This document shows positions 10,641 to 22,322 of a stretch of 27,620 nucleotides of DNA, piece after piece. The translations under genes and the position numbers were made by a program. Source of the stretch: Cudoniella acicularis (taxonomy: Eukaryota; Ascomycota; Leotiomycetes; Helotiales; Helotiaceae). Under the pieces are notes generated by a model. That model had not been told where the DNA came from. It ran no database searches and saw only the letters and a program-made list of their open reading frames with translations. The stretch covers positions 1 through 27,620 of the forward strand of contig JAAMPI010000711.1 of assembly GCA_013054445.1 (NCBI GenBank), in the 5' to 3' direction. Position 1 is the first letter of the stretch, and the number at the start of each line of letters is the position of its first letter.

Positions 10641-11633
10641 AGGCGTGCCCCCCCCATCTCCGATTCTCCAAGCCCATTTTCATCTGGCATCTATCTCCAA
10701 ATCCAGCTCTACGGTGCGCTCTCCTCTGGACGGCGAATCTTGTCTCGTCCCACCGCGCCCTAGCAGTGCGACTGTGTGACCGACGACCGTCCGTCCCGAG
10801 TTCATCGTCTTTGATCCATCGTCCATGATCCATCCTTCCCAAGACCAGCATCAGCATCAGCACCCAAGACCCCAGGTTGTCAAGTCGAGCCTCGCCTTCG
10901 TCGCGCTGTCTTAAAGGAACACAGGAAAACCCCCTCTAGGCTAGTAGCGACCAGGCTCTAGCAGCAATCCTTACCGTTTGGGGCGCTGTACCTTACCCCG
11001 ACCCGACCCTTCCATCGCCTATCACCCAGGGTCGAGCCCGTGACCAAACCAACTTCACTAAACAACTTCGTCACAATCACAAACGTACAGATACTACAGA
11101 ATCTACTATCTAGAGCACCGCGCCGTGCTGTTTACTCCAGACTCCATACCCAACACTCTACCAGCCGGATTCCACATCTTGCGGCCCTGTACGTTGCTTT
11201 CTCTATCTCCCCACCTGTCCTCGCATTGCGCTGTTGGAAAATCCCCACGCACTGGCCGAGGGCGAGCCAGCTTCCGTGCCTTACCGTTGGGCCGTTCGCA
11301 TGCTTCCTCCACCTCCAAACTCCTCACTTACCATTCACCACCATTGCAGAGCCTTCTCTTGCGGTGACATTGAGTACCTTCGGCGGAACTGCATCGCATT
11401 GCATAGCCCAGAAAGCAGATCCTCGTTTGCAGATCCCGCTTCACTTGGTACCTCCCAAATTAAGGTAGCAGATTCTCCTCAATTCTTTATGCTCGCTCGA
11501 TTGAGCAGCTCCGCGGTGAAGTTCTGGACTTTCATGCTTTATTCGGACAATTGCTGATCTTCTTCTGTATAATCAGATTCTTCTTCAAGCTCATCGCGAG
11601 CCCCCGTTGCACCGCACCCGTTACATAACATAG

Positions 11634-11723
11634 ATGATCAACACGTCAGACTGTCCCACCAACCCGGCGCAGATGATCTTTCAGCAAGCTCCCAACGTCT
11701 CTGTGTTCACTGAGAACCTGTAA
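11634..11723 (+). CDS. Upstream ORF, 29 codons, in leader of Zn2Cys6 gene
   Basis: This ATG (context TAGATGATC) opens a frame beginning MINTSDCPTNPAQ that ends at TAA 11721, 69 bp before the main start. It is a candidate translational control element, not a recognised peptide. It counts only if the mature leader includes this segment. Confidence 0.35.
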   Translation: MINTSDCPTNPAQMIFQQAPNVSVFTENL

Positions 11724-11749
11724 GAAGCCGCCGCGCTCGACCGCCGTCC

Positions 11750-11776
11750 ATGGCCTCTGCTGCTGTGGTCGCTTGA
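11750..11776 (+). CDS. Upstream ORF, 8 codons, strong start context
   Basis: GTCCATGGCC is a favourable initiation context. The frame reads MASAAVVA and stops at TGA 11774-11776, 16 bases before the main ATG at 11793. The two frames differ. Ribosomes starting here would have little distance to reinitiate at the main start, so it is a plausible repressor of translation. Confidence 0.4.
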   Translation: MASAAVVA

Positions 11777-11792
11777 GTTTGTGTGAATAGTT

Positions 11793-14700
11793 ATGATGGA
11801 CTCTGGACCGGAATCGAAACGTCCCCGGCTCACAGGCCCAGGTCCTGGACAATGGCCACCAACAGAGGCATCGAGGCAATTGCCACCTGTACCGGCTGGA
11901 GCGCCATATCATACAACCCCATTTTCTCGACCTCCCGAGCCGCCACACCATCTGGATCGCAGGTCCTCCGGGCACGCTGAGCACCCACCATACGAGCATC
12001 AAGATCCACGCAGGCCCGGCTCAGGACCTTCGCATGGATATCATCATCATCCATCGACATTTCCTGCACAGCGAGGCGAAGCAATGGTGAAAAGAGACCC
12101 ATCTGATGAGCCACCGCACTATCGGCCTCCCTCAACCGGGGCTATTACGGAGAGCAATCCGAATGCGCCTCCCGGTCATGAGCCAGCAAGATATCTTCCA
12201 CCATTCGAGCCTCAGCCAGCATATCCTCGTTCATCTTTTCCTCCACCGCCGAGTCCGATGACTGCCTCCGAGCCATACGGAGCAATCCATTATGCCAACT
12301 CGACAGCTGGCCCTCGAGATGTATTTCCTTCAGTGTCATATCCTTCAGCTTCGAGTTCGCAAAATGCCCAAGGAAAACAAATCCGAAAGGCTACACGGGC
12401 AGCACAAGCCTGTGATAGTTGTCGTGCCCTCAAAGCTAAATGTGACGAAGGGAGACCTGGGTGTGGTACATGTAGAGAGAAGGGTACAGAGTGCCGTTAT
12501 CGAGACCCACCTCCAAAACAGTATGTTATCCTCAAAATCGCAGTCATAAGGCTAACAGAATTGAAGGCAAGATAAAACCTCAGCAGATATTTTGGACACA
12601 TTAATGCGAATAGAGAGTTCGATGCAGGGAATTCAAGGTGACATGAAGAACATGAAGAAAGTTCAAGATATTCTGATGCAAGCACTCCCGGCATCTGCAG
12701 AAGCGCGCCTCAAGCAAGAAACTCAAGAATCACTTCCAAACTCCATCGGAGAGTTTATCAGGCCCTCAGTGGGTTCGGAATCACAGGCACTACCCTCAAC
12801 AGAATCCCCATATTCAACAACTCCGGGTCACATGAGAATTCCCGAGAGGCAAGATCCGTTGCAGCATGGGGAAGAGGAGGAAGAAGAGGAAGAAGGCGGT
12901 GATCCAGGCCCTCTCAAAGCGCCATCAATCCCGGTGAACCACACGACGGGAGCTGCGAGGTTGCTTCTTGTAGGTCCGATCGCGGAAATGTGTCATGATA
13001 TCATGAAGAACGCAAAGATCAAGAATGAGAAGTACCCAATTATCCAAGAGGAGAAACGTGGCCTCCTTCGACTTTATGGGAGAGGAGAAGGTACTGATGC
13101 CCCTCCGGGCTACGATCGAGACCCACTGATAGATCACGGATCTGAAAGTACTTCTGGCGATACCAACTCTGACGTCTCATCGCCTGCCGGTGAGGAATGG
13201 GGTCAGCTTGGTGGACTCACCCCGCCTGGCAACCCCCCCCCAGAATTTACCCGGGGCAGTATTAATATTGAGGGTATGCCTGATCTTTCCAGGGAAAAGG
13301 TGCTCGAACTTGTCAAAAGCTACAAGAAGCACATTAACAACATGCACCCTATTCTCATTCCTAGTCGACTTGATGTCCTCGTCGAAACCTTCCTCAAATC
13401 CACGCCTGAGAGCCAGGCAAAGTCCAAACATATCTCTTCCGTCGTATCCGCGGGCTACCCTCAGCATACTTCTGTGAGCGCTGGCTTTGTAGGCAACCCA
13501 CAAAGTCCTGGTAACAAACGGAAACGCTCTCCAGCATTAGCTGAATACCCCGAGGTTCCAAACCATCACGATGTCAAACCTGGTCATCCGTTTCGATCAA
13601 TCAGTTCCGCCCTGGTATTACTGGTCTTAGCTTTAGGTCAAATTTCCCTGCACAAAGGCAAGATTCCTGAATGTGTCCCTGATCGAGATCATGATGGGTC
13701 ATGGGCCAATTCTCCTATTATTCGAAATGGTCACCCCCCATCACCTCTGCAAAGTTCACCTTCGATGTCAACTCCTATGGGAATACCATCGCCTCAAGAA
13801 ACGGACCGAATGCAGCCTCGTAGCAGACGCACTTCAATAGAGGCTGCTTATGCTCCAAAGAGTGTTAATACTAGACCTAAAAATTTGGATGTTATTCCGG
13901 GCTTGTTCTATTTTGCGCTGGCAACTGACATCATCGGCAACCAGCTTGGAGGAAACAGTCTTCAGCATGTTCATGTTAATGTTCTTGCTGGACTTTACCA
14001 CGGACAACTCGCTCGGGTCATGGAAAGTCATGCATACATACATCAAGCTTGTCGGAGCCTCCAGGTCATTCTCAGACCGTAAGGTTCTTGATCTTCTTGA
14101 CTTTAACTGATTAACTGACATCTCGCAGGAAGCTCGACAGATTCAAAAAGATAAAGGCCGACGGTTTGATTGTCCCTGCGAAAGACAATCCGCTTGTGAT
14201 TGCATTCTGGACTTGTCTGCAATTAGAAAGTGACATTGTTGCGGAATTGCCGTGTCCTCATTCTGGCATCCTTACATATGAAGATGATATGCCCAGTCCG
14301 AATTTTCAAGCCGCATCTGACATAGATGGTTTCGAAGCAACAGTTATGGAAAGTTATGGTGCTCAATTATTCTTACGAAAGCATCTCAATCAATTGCATA
14401 ACATGTTCTATAGGCCAGAAAATGGTGAGTACAATTCGCCTTATATTTAGCTGAAGCTAACACATCAAGACTCCCAATTCCCGTCTGTTTACGCGGGGAA
14501 GGAACCAAGACATTTCCCAACCATCGAGGCCTGTCAAGAAAATCTCAATAGTGTCTCAACGTTCGCGCCGCATATGGCTTGGAATGAGAACGACCCCCCC
14601 GCAGATAATATACTAGAAGCTCGATTAAGAGCTAAGTATTATGGGGCTCAAGTTATCACCTACCGCCATTTCGTATTGAAGATTCTGGAGCACTCTGCGA

Positions 14701-15241
14701 CCCAAAAATCAATTCCCGGAGAGCAAATATCGACCGAGTTCAAAACTGGTATCGAAGTCCCAAGTATCAACCGCAATGCTACTCGGAAAGAAGAGATCGA
14801 CCCGAAAGTACTTCAATATGCCAAATTCTGCATCAAGGCCCTCATCAAGAGTACAACTGCATTTCATGGTTTAGGCGATCCTGGAAGAGATAGAATAATA
14901 GTCACTAACATTTGGGGAACTGCACATGCGTACGTTTTCACTTCACGCTCACCTGCCATTTATTAACATAATATAGGCAATGGGGCAATATTCTCACTTT
15001 GCAGGCTGCATTTAAAGATCCTATACTTCATGAGCTCATCGACGAGCGTGAGCTTCGAGATCTCCTGGAGAAAACGATCGCCTTTCTCAAATTAGTGTCG
15101 CACAATTCGTCCGCGCTTCATATCGATCTACGGATATTGCAACACACTGGGCAACTTAACAATCTTCTCCCTACCCATTCACAAGCGGTGAACGAGTCGT
15201 CAAGCTTCTCAAGCACATCAGGAGAGACTGGAAGACATTAA
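11793..15241 (+). CDS. Zn2Cys6 fungal transcription factor (1086 aa)
   Basis: Five exons: 11793-12520, 12567-14078, 14129-14424, 14470-14929 and 14977-15241. Introns are 46, 50, 45 and 47 bp with CTAAC-like branch sites; total 3261 nt, 1086 aa. The N-terminal 200 residues are Pro/His/Ser-rich and probably disordered. The binuclear cluster is CX2CX6CX6CX2CX6C with Cys 207, 210, 217, 224, 227 and 234, preceded by basic KATRAAQ. Next comes a probable coiled-coil dimerisation segment (about 249-282). An acidic Glu run sits near 345. The middle homology region of fungal transcription factors starts about 490 (SYKKHINNMHPILIPSRLD) and includes IAFWTCLQLESDIVAELP. It should bind CGG-type sites as a dimer in the nucleus; targets are unknown. 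The arrangement resembles ascomycete factors annotated as Fcr1-like, but I do not assign a symbol. Long C9 and C7 runs at 13233 and 14592 stay in frame. A second ATG follows at 11796. Confidence 0.93.
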
Positions 15242-15746
15242 TCCAACGCGGGTAGACAGAACTGTGTTTGTTTTTTTTTGAATTTATTGTAAGAACGAAA
15301 CGTATATATTGCATTTTGGGGCTAGGCAGCCGGGAGGGTGGGGAGGGTGGCAGCTATCATCAGCATCATTAGCGATGGCGCACATTTGTGAAATTCATTC
15401 CGTGTATTTTTTTCTGGGCGAGCGAGCGATCATCATCAACATCATATACAAGGCTGAGAAAGCAGCAAACAATCACATACACATGTGGGATCTTACAGTA
15501 CATTTGTCGCAATTTTTTTCTTGGGTCGAGGGGTTGGTCTGGTTGGGGGTAGGTGGGGGGCTGGTTTCAAGGTTGGCTGGCTGGCGGCTGTCTGAAATTT
15601 TTATATATCCCGTATTGCGATTTCTGGATTGGACATGAGGGAGGCGAGGCAGGAACTGTCTCTGCATCTTCCCGCACGCGTCTCTGCGGCGGAGGCGGCG
15701 TTTATTTTTCTTATATATTTTTTTTACCAGCGAGAAAGTTTTCGGT

Positions 15747-15804
15747 ACACAAGACACACAGACACAAAAACACACACGCACACATACACGCACGCGCGCA
15801 CAAA
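15747..15804. repeat. CA-rich microsatellite
   Basis: An imperfect (AC)n tract with interspersed G and T, reading ACACACAGACACAAAAACAC at its start and passing into CACGCACGCGCGCACA. It is non-coding, in the region downstream of the Zn2Cys6 gene. Confidence 0.8.
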
Positions 15805-17474
15805 CAGTGTTGTCTGTCACACAAGTCACATATTTTAAAAAAGAGTCATCGATACATTCTTCTCGCACGCTCGCGCTCGCGGCTAATTACACCATACATA
15901 TACCATACGTTTCAGAACAACACGACTGAGAGTGGATTCCTTCTATTCGTTTCATATATACATACATTACAATGTATACTACACGTATAGGAAGCAATTC
16001 CTGATAAAGAAGAGAAAGAAAAGAGTTCATTCGCCAACCTCCTTTTGTACATTAGAGAGAGGGAGACGCATACAGTTCGTTCTGGTGATCCTAGAGATCA
16101 CGCTTATATACACCGAGATTATTGGACATTGTATCTGTCCGTTCCTTCATAGAGCAGGTAGCTTTGTCATATTTTTTCTCCTTTGGGATGGGAAGGGACG
16201 GATGGACGGAAGGGATTTTGGGATTAGGGTTAAGGAAGGACACGAGTATGTATGTAAGGGTACGGCGGAACTAATGTAAACAAGCGATTTTCTTGATGTG
16301 AGGTGGCTTTACTTTTGCCCTGCTGTGCCGAGTGATGCAAATGCAAAATGCAAATACCAGTGCTGATGCTGTGCCCTGTACTCGCCTACCTCGCCTCACA
16401 TCCATGCTTGCAAGAAGGAAGAAGTGACATTTTTTAGTGGTATGTGGTATGTGTTGGCGGCAAGAGCGGGTACGTACATATGATTTTTCTTCTTAAGATT
16501 TGCGGTGAAGAAATGGAAGGGATGGGGAGGGATGTGTTGGTTGGTGCTGTGGATCTGGGGTGACGTGACGACGATTTGTTGGTGTTACTTTACTTGTACA
16601 TTTACGGTGTGCGGAGGTTAGTGATCATAAAGGCATAGATGCGGGTTGACGTTGTTGTAACTCGTAAGGCTGTCGTTTATCCATCGTGTGATCGTGTGTG
16701 TTACCCTACCTGCTTGCTTGCATCCATCCATCCATCTCCTCATTGGTTTTCTCTGTCCGAAATGAGGGTTGAGGTTAGGGAAGGTAGGGCAAGGCTGCAG
16801 GCAAGCGGTAAGGCTTTCGGACTTTTTGTTACACCGCATTCGGGGTGAAAAAAAAGATTTTTTTCGCTCCGTCGGCGGAGAGGCTGGGTCATTGCCGTGT
16901 CTCCGTTGCTTTCCTTCTTTTGCGGTTTCGGGACTTTCTTCTTCGGGACCCGAAAAATGTGGGGTTCTTTTCGGGTGACCTCCCTCGCCGTATTGCGGAG
17001 GTGTGGTTACACAAGAAAATCTTAAGATGTGCAACAGGTGGTTGGTTGCCTCGCGGCGTTGGTTGTCCGTCTGGGGAGGTTTACCGTGATAGTCAGGTCA
17101 GATTCAGATAGGACGGATAGAAGGACCTAGGGTCCGTCTAAGTGAGATGTTGAATGCGAGATAGATATGCGTACGTGCGCGTGCTGTGCTGGAGATTGTT
17201 GGTTGGAGTCTAGGGATGGATGGATGGAAGGAGGGATTGGTTTATGCATGGTAGGGGAGGCCTCTCTTGTCCGAAGTACATATGCATGTCAGCCTCGCCC
17301 GCTGGAGATTATTTCCCATCGTGCTACCTGCTGATTGATGAGGTGATACGAATGATCTGTAACAATAATTAGCGGGGTTGGGTTGGGTTGGATTAATGGT
17401 TTGCACATTGTTGCAAAATAATGTGGGGGGTCGGGGTGGTGTGTGTCGGTACGGCACGGTCCTCGAGGCCGCTC

Positions 17475-17510
17475 CTTGTGCTTGTGCTTGTGCTTGTCCT
17501 TGTCCTTGTC
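17475..17510. repeat. Hexanucleotide repeat CTTGTG x3, CTTGTC x3
   Basis: Six tandem hexamers in two homogeneous blocks, CTTGTG followed by CTTGTC. Related GAGCTT units continue to about 17560. The block structure suggests recent slippage expansion after one point change. Confidence 0.85.
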
Positions 17511-17760
17511 TTGGAGCTTGAGCTTACAAGAGCACGAGCTCGATGGAGCTTGAGCTTGGGCTTTTATCCTATCCCTGCGGCAGTTTTCGGCTTGTGCGTC
17601 GTGCTGAAGCTTTTGTGTTACCTGAACGTTTGGGTGCTGGGGCTTGGAAGGCTGTTAAGGGGCGGAGGTACCTCCTTATGGACGACTGGGTATGTAAGAT
17701 ACCGCATCCGGATTGCCGTTTACGTATAGAGTGGTTTGATGTGGCTGTTTGCTTTGATAT

Positions 17761-20514
17761 CTAACGAAGATAATGCTTCATATCAACGGCTGAAATAATG
17801 CAAGATGCATTTCTCGTTTCTGTCGTCATTGTCAACACTATTCTGCCTTGCTGCGGTTTCGCAATCGTCACCACGAGAGTTTGGTGGCAAATTTTCGGGG
17901 GAGTTGCTGAATGTGTTGTGATGTTTTGTTTGAAGTTGGTGATATCAATGGCTTTAATGCGCAAGCGCCAGGCTGTGCGCTTATATCTTGAAGCTGTTCG
18001 TTGGCCTTCGTTCTTCCATTTGAGACATTGAGCGCTTATTAGTCGTCGAAGGATTCAATTAATGTTTGACATCTGATAAGAAGCGTAGATTATTACCTGG
18101 GTATACTTGAACGGTATTGGGTAAAGAACCTTGGAAGTATATTGTGGCTATTATGAAAAGACCAACAAGGTTGGTTGCACTTACGAAAACTTGAACCTTT
18201 GACATGAGTCTCTTCATCGCTTGGGTCAATTCAAGTTGTGTTGGAGCATAGCACATTTAGCTATTCGTATTAAGTGGCAACTGCCAACACCAATAGTTTA
18301 CAAACTTCCTTGCTACATGGGAAGTATCTGAGAGTTTATAGGGCATTTCGGACTTCCTAAAAGCGACAGGAAAAGCGGCGAATGCGAATCCTTGAGCCTA
18401 CCGGTACATAGGCCGAGCAACTCTCACGTCAGAAAGTTGAGATGCATGCAAAGTGCATCTTAGCCGGGAAAGTAACGTGGTGGCGGGGTGGCGGGGAATA
18501 TCCATGGAAAATGTTTGTGATAAGGTCTCCTACTTTTGAATTAGTAGAGACAGTTCTTCTGCTACAAATTATTGCTTCCTTGGGAGAGAAATCTTAATAG
18601 TCTAGATGAGTCGACAGCCAAGCCACTGGGCCAAGGCGAGTTGTCTGCACCATAAGCCTACCCCGCTAAGACACCAAAATTATAAATATCTCCTAAAACC
18701 TTTCTTTGACCCGATTTATCTTCTTCAAGAACCGAATTCTCAAAAGTCTGGGCGTTTTATAAAGATTCATGTTCTAAAGCATGTGTCCTATTGTCGACAT
18801 CACCAAGTGATGCAATTGTGTGAAGGGCTCAACTTGCGCTAGTTGCCTCTCGAGAAATAAGAAATATCCATGTTGAGAATTTAGCAACTGCGATGAAATT
18901 TGATAGCAAAAACGAAAGTAATTGCTAAAAATAATTATATCAAGCACTTGGTTCTGGCTTGTGGATTACCAGAGTCATTACGCGCGCAAAGCCACGACTC
19001 TCCATCCCTTCGTGAAATTTAAGGGGTAAAAGGGTTAGCGAAAAGGGGTTAGCGAGAAAAGTGGGTCTTGTTAATAAACACTCTAACAAAGGCAAAAAAA
19101 CAGGAATCTCGCAGATTAATAGCCTCAATGATGCATGTTCCGGCAGAAGCATCTTTGTAACACGAACGAACGTATTTCTCGGCAACTATTTTCTCCCGTT
19201 CCTCTACATAGTAAGAATTCGTTGAAAGGTGCTGGCACCAGCAATGATAGTTAGAACGAGGTTACTTGATAAATCTTTCTCATTAGAATTGAAGATGGGC
19301 ATCGCAGTGGCCTCGCGTCTCTTTTACAAATTCTTGTGCGATTTCTGCAAGCTTAAGGACAACGCATTAATTTGGATGATTGAATCCGCCACAGAAATGG
19401 TGCAGTCCTTATATGTCTCAATCACCGTGTCCACTTGGTTTTAGTAGGCTGGTTTGATAGCGGGAGAAAGTGAATTGGGCGCTTCCTGCGCTCTTCTATT
19501 CATATAAATTTCTGGGAGAACATAAATCTGACTGCCTTAGATTGTGGAAGTGAACACCCCGCTTTCGTAACCGTATCCCAGCTACCCCGCATCAATCTCG
19601 TCAGGTAGTAAACCGGTGGGTATATAAATAAGGACGGTTGAGGCTCTAATTCAGTCTTCCAAATTCCGAAAATTACTTCCAGGAAAAAAATTGCAACTCC
19701 CTATGGATATCTGGGCAGAGCAACTTAATCATTGTTCTAGAACCGTCTTTACTAGGCATGGCGTGGTTTCAGTGTGGTTAACCTCTTCTCCTCAGCTATT
19801 CCACAGCTATTCCAAGTGCACTTGAACTCAAGGACAGAGGCGAGTTCGGACGTTCGCAAGGCAATTTGCTGCTAATACTGAGTTAGCTGGTTAACGTCTT
19901 CACCTTCGTTCGAACCAAAAATACAATGCCAGATTTTATAAAAAGGGGGTAAAAGTAAAAGCAAAAGGAAGATGGCGTAAAAAGTCACCAGACTGCTGTA
20001 TTGTTGGCTTTTTTTCGGCTGGTCTACCATTATTCACTGGCGTCTTCAACCAACGATATACACTACTCAAACCTCTCGGGAATGCTCGCTGACTCACATA
20101 GTGACTTGGACAAAGTGCGTCTTAGGGTAAAGAGTTGTGATTCAATTGACGACCTTTGGGAATACTAAGCGATGTGACACGAGCTTTGGGGAAAGAGATT
20201 TGATAACACTTGAGATGAATAGGATTGATGAAGTGGACAAGATGTTAAAAACGACGAGCAAAAGTTAAACACGAAAAGGGTTTTGCGATGTAATAACCCT
20301 TGATATGTGGCAACTAAGTTTTGTTTTGGTGGGTTAGATTGCCCGTTCTGCACACTTTCAAAAATACCAAATTAAGTGCCTTCAGCATGGAAAGATTGTA
20401 CCATGTATTGGAGTCATGCACATGAAGGCAATTCCTTAGTTCTTCCACGTCCTAGGCCAATTCAAAATCTAGCTCGACAACGCTCACTGTAAAATTATCC
20501 GAGAAGATTTTCGA
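17761..20514. other. AT-rich intergenic region, no supported gene
   Basis: About 2.7 kb. The only open frames are short and without recognisable domains (61-82 codons, for example 18059-18256 minus, 18606-18842 plus, 18940-19185 minus). A small tandem duplication of GGGTTAGCG with flanking A/G runs is at 19032-19060. No transposase, reverse transcriptase or long terminal repeat was seen. Confidence 0.55.
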
Positions 20515-21767
20515 TCATTCCCTTGCCCGCAGGTAAAGTTCTTGATCTGTTAGCTCGGAGACTGCGATTCTTGGCCGTAAAACGTTTTCAATCCGAGGTT
20601 GCATCACGTTAACAAGTCGTTCACGGCGCCGCTCCTCCTCTGTCTCGAATTCATATTCATCAACACTATCAAATTCATCGTCCTCGTCATCCTCACCACC
20701 CTCATTGTTCTCATCGTCGCTGCCATTGTCATGACTATCATTATTACCCAAGTGTCCTTCGTTTGCAACGTGATCATCGTGATCCTCGTGATCCGAAACA
20801 TAATTGGTGCTGTCGGTGAAAGGAAGTTAGACGTGTAGGTTTTTAACTTTGATCTTTCAGAAGGCCCAAACCCACGCAAAATCGCCGCCTCTATCAATAA
20901 TTTGTCTTGTAACAGAAGGTGTTGAAATAAGAACGAATATGAGTTCGTCGAGAACGAGATGTTTTGAAAGGTATTCGCAAAAGTCGATGATAGATTCATC
21001 CAGATCAGCAGGGCCGTCATCACAGGCCCATTTCATGCGAAGTTTCTTGATGCCTGGGGCTACGGCTGGACGTTCATTCATAAAATCGACCAAGAGATAC
21101 TCCCAATGATCAAGATTGATATAGATGTTCTTCCAGAAAGCATTCCCAATATCTTTCCGCATTTGGTGACTGACTTGGGAAAGTGCAAGGAGAGTGTCAA
21201 AATCTTCGCGGCGGACATAGCGATGTTCGTCTTTGAGTGAAGGTTTCCCTTCAATTTCGACTACCACTGGGATTCGCACTTCATAACCGTTACGAAAAGG
21301 ATAGCACCGACGATTGTAGACTACTCCTACGTCAACCTTAATTTCACCAACTGGTTTCTGAATGGGCGAGCCCACATTTAGCATATCATATCACGGATAT
21401 CCTTGGGAAGTTTGGTAAAGGGAAATGGAGGTCTATCTGATTGTCAACTACTGCGTTCAGGATCAAGAACCAATGCACAAATTGGAAAAAGGTCTAAATA
21501 AACCACAAGCCTGAATCTGACCGAGACTGCTTACCCCGAGCTGTTAGGAAGGGGAATGAAAGGGCCTTCATCGGTAACCCTATCATCATGGAGTGCTGGA
21601 CGTGATATTGTGAGAGAACCTATGCGGCAGTTTGCGCATTGGACCCGGAAGGGTCTCTGTAGGAGACAAAAATTTCCGAATTCGTCTTTCATTAACGAGA
21701 TGCGATCATTCTTTTCCAACAATGTGTTGAGAGCGCGTGATTTGACGACTGTGTTTCGTTCTGCCAT
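20515..21767 (-). CDS. F-box-like (2EXR-type) family protein with apparent 1-base frameshift
   Basis: Three exons on the minus strand: 21767-21535, 21432-20876 and 20809-20515. Introns are 102 bp (21433-21534) and 66 bp (20810-20875, branch CTAAC). After the first junction comes FPFTKLPKDIRDMI, the start of a fungal F-box-like/2EXR domain, whose consensus is LPxEIRxxIW. The frame then hits TGC TAA at 21379-21383. Adding one base after TG (21382) restores the Trp and joins LNVGSPIQKPVGEI with no further break. The exons then total 1086 nt, 361 aa. The C-terminal exon is strongly acidic (DNGSDDENNEGGEDDEDDEF) and ends with LTDQELYLRARE. Proteins of this type are lineage-expanded in fungi and mostly of unknown role. 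The break is either a real mutation or a consensus error. A start at the internal ATG 21384 would give a shorter protein lacking the F-box-like segment. Confidence 0.65.
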
Positions 21768-22322
21768 GTTCCTGTGTCTGGGAGGAATGAGAAACTATTC
21801 GAGACGGTGATGTTTTGACGGAAAAGTAGGTTGACGAGGCGTTGAACAGTATCCTCGGTTTTCAACTTAAGCCAGACCGGGACTAGCGGATCGCGTGTGC
21901 ACGTGATAAATTTTTGGCCACCGGTCAGGTGATATTACCCCCTTTTCGGGTTTCTCGCGTAAGAGGGACATCCAGTTGATTGTTTTCCGCAGAGACCTGG
22001 CTGTAGATTTCACCCAGCTCACAAATATTTTCGTGCATTCGATTCTTGTTGCAACAAACTGACTTGATTCCGTGATTCCAACTTTTTCTTTGAAACTTTC
22101 GAGCCGTAGTTGTGTTTCTTCAGGCTTTCAACTCTTTGAGACCTACGCGTATCATATATATTCTCGAACATCCGTGATTCATCTCCAACCCATAAAATAT
22201 GTAAGAAGCGCTCAAACCCGTTTTCATTCCTGCAAGTAGATACCTTATAGAGTCATCCTTCAGCTATCGAGCAGCAATATTTGAATCTAACAATCTCTTT
22301 TCGGAAAAATTCCACTTCCATC
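21768..22322. promoter_or_regulatory. Divergent intergenic region between F-box-like and orphan genes
   Basis: 555 bp between divergent start codons. A TATA-like TCATATATATTC lies near 22153, about 170 bp before the plus-strand ATG. No other motif stands out. Confidence 0.4.

Larger units (their letters stand above)
10641..11792 (+). promoter_or_regulatory. Pyrimidine-rich promoter and long 5' leader of the Zn2Cys6 gene
   Basis: From about 10640 the plus strand becomes rich in C and CT tracts (a C8 run near 10650, CTTTCTCTATCTCCCC near 11200). Such tracts typically mark transcription start and leader DNA in filamentous fungi. At least three ATG-initiated upstream ORFs lie before the main ATG: 11300-11557 (85 codons), 11634-11723 (29 codons) and 11750-11776 (8 codons, good context CCATGGCC). 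The true transcription start and any leader intron cannot be read from sequence. Confidence 0.5.
15242..17760. other. Non-coding, microsatellite-rich region after the Zn2Cys6 gene
   Basis: The 3' UTR should lie in the first few hundred bases (T-rich stretch near 15268). Low-complexity tracts follow: CA-rich repeats (15747-15804), CATC/GATG tetramers (about 16718-16733 and 17213-17227), GTTGG-type repeats near 17376 and CTTGTG hexamers. Open frames here are driven by low complexity; for example 17421-17729 encodes a Leu-Val alternation. Confidence 0.6.

Noticed and set aside
15473..15868. 131-codon minus-strand ORF with Val/Cys repeats
   Set aside because: It is the translation of the CA microsatellite.
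16211..16235. TTAGGGTTAAGG-like sequence suggesting an interstitial telomere repeat
   Set aside because: Only about one and a half imperfect units; not enough to support a telomeric tract.
17421..17729. 102-codon ORF with alternating Leu-Val, membrane-like
   Set aside because: The hydrophobic run is produced by the CTTGTG/CTTGTC hexamer repeat, not by a real membrane protein.
21345..21390. A 37 bp intron explaining the F-box-like frame break
   Set aside because: GTGATA...TTCAG exists but is shorter than any intron here and leaves the wrong phase.
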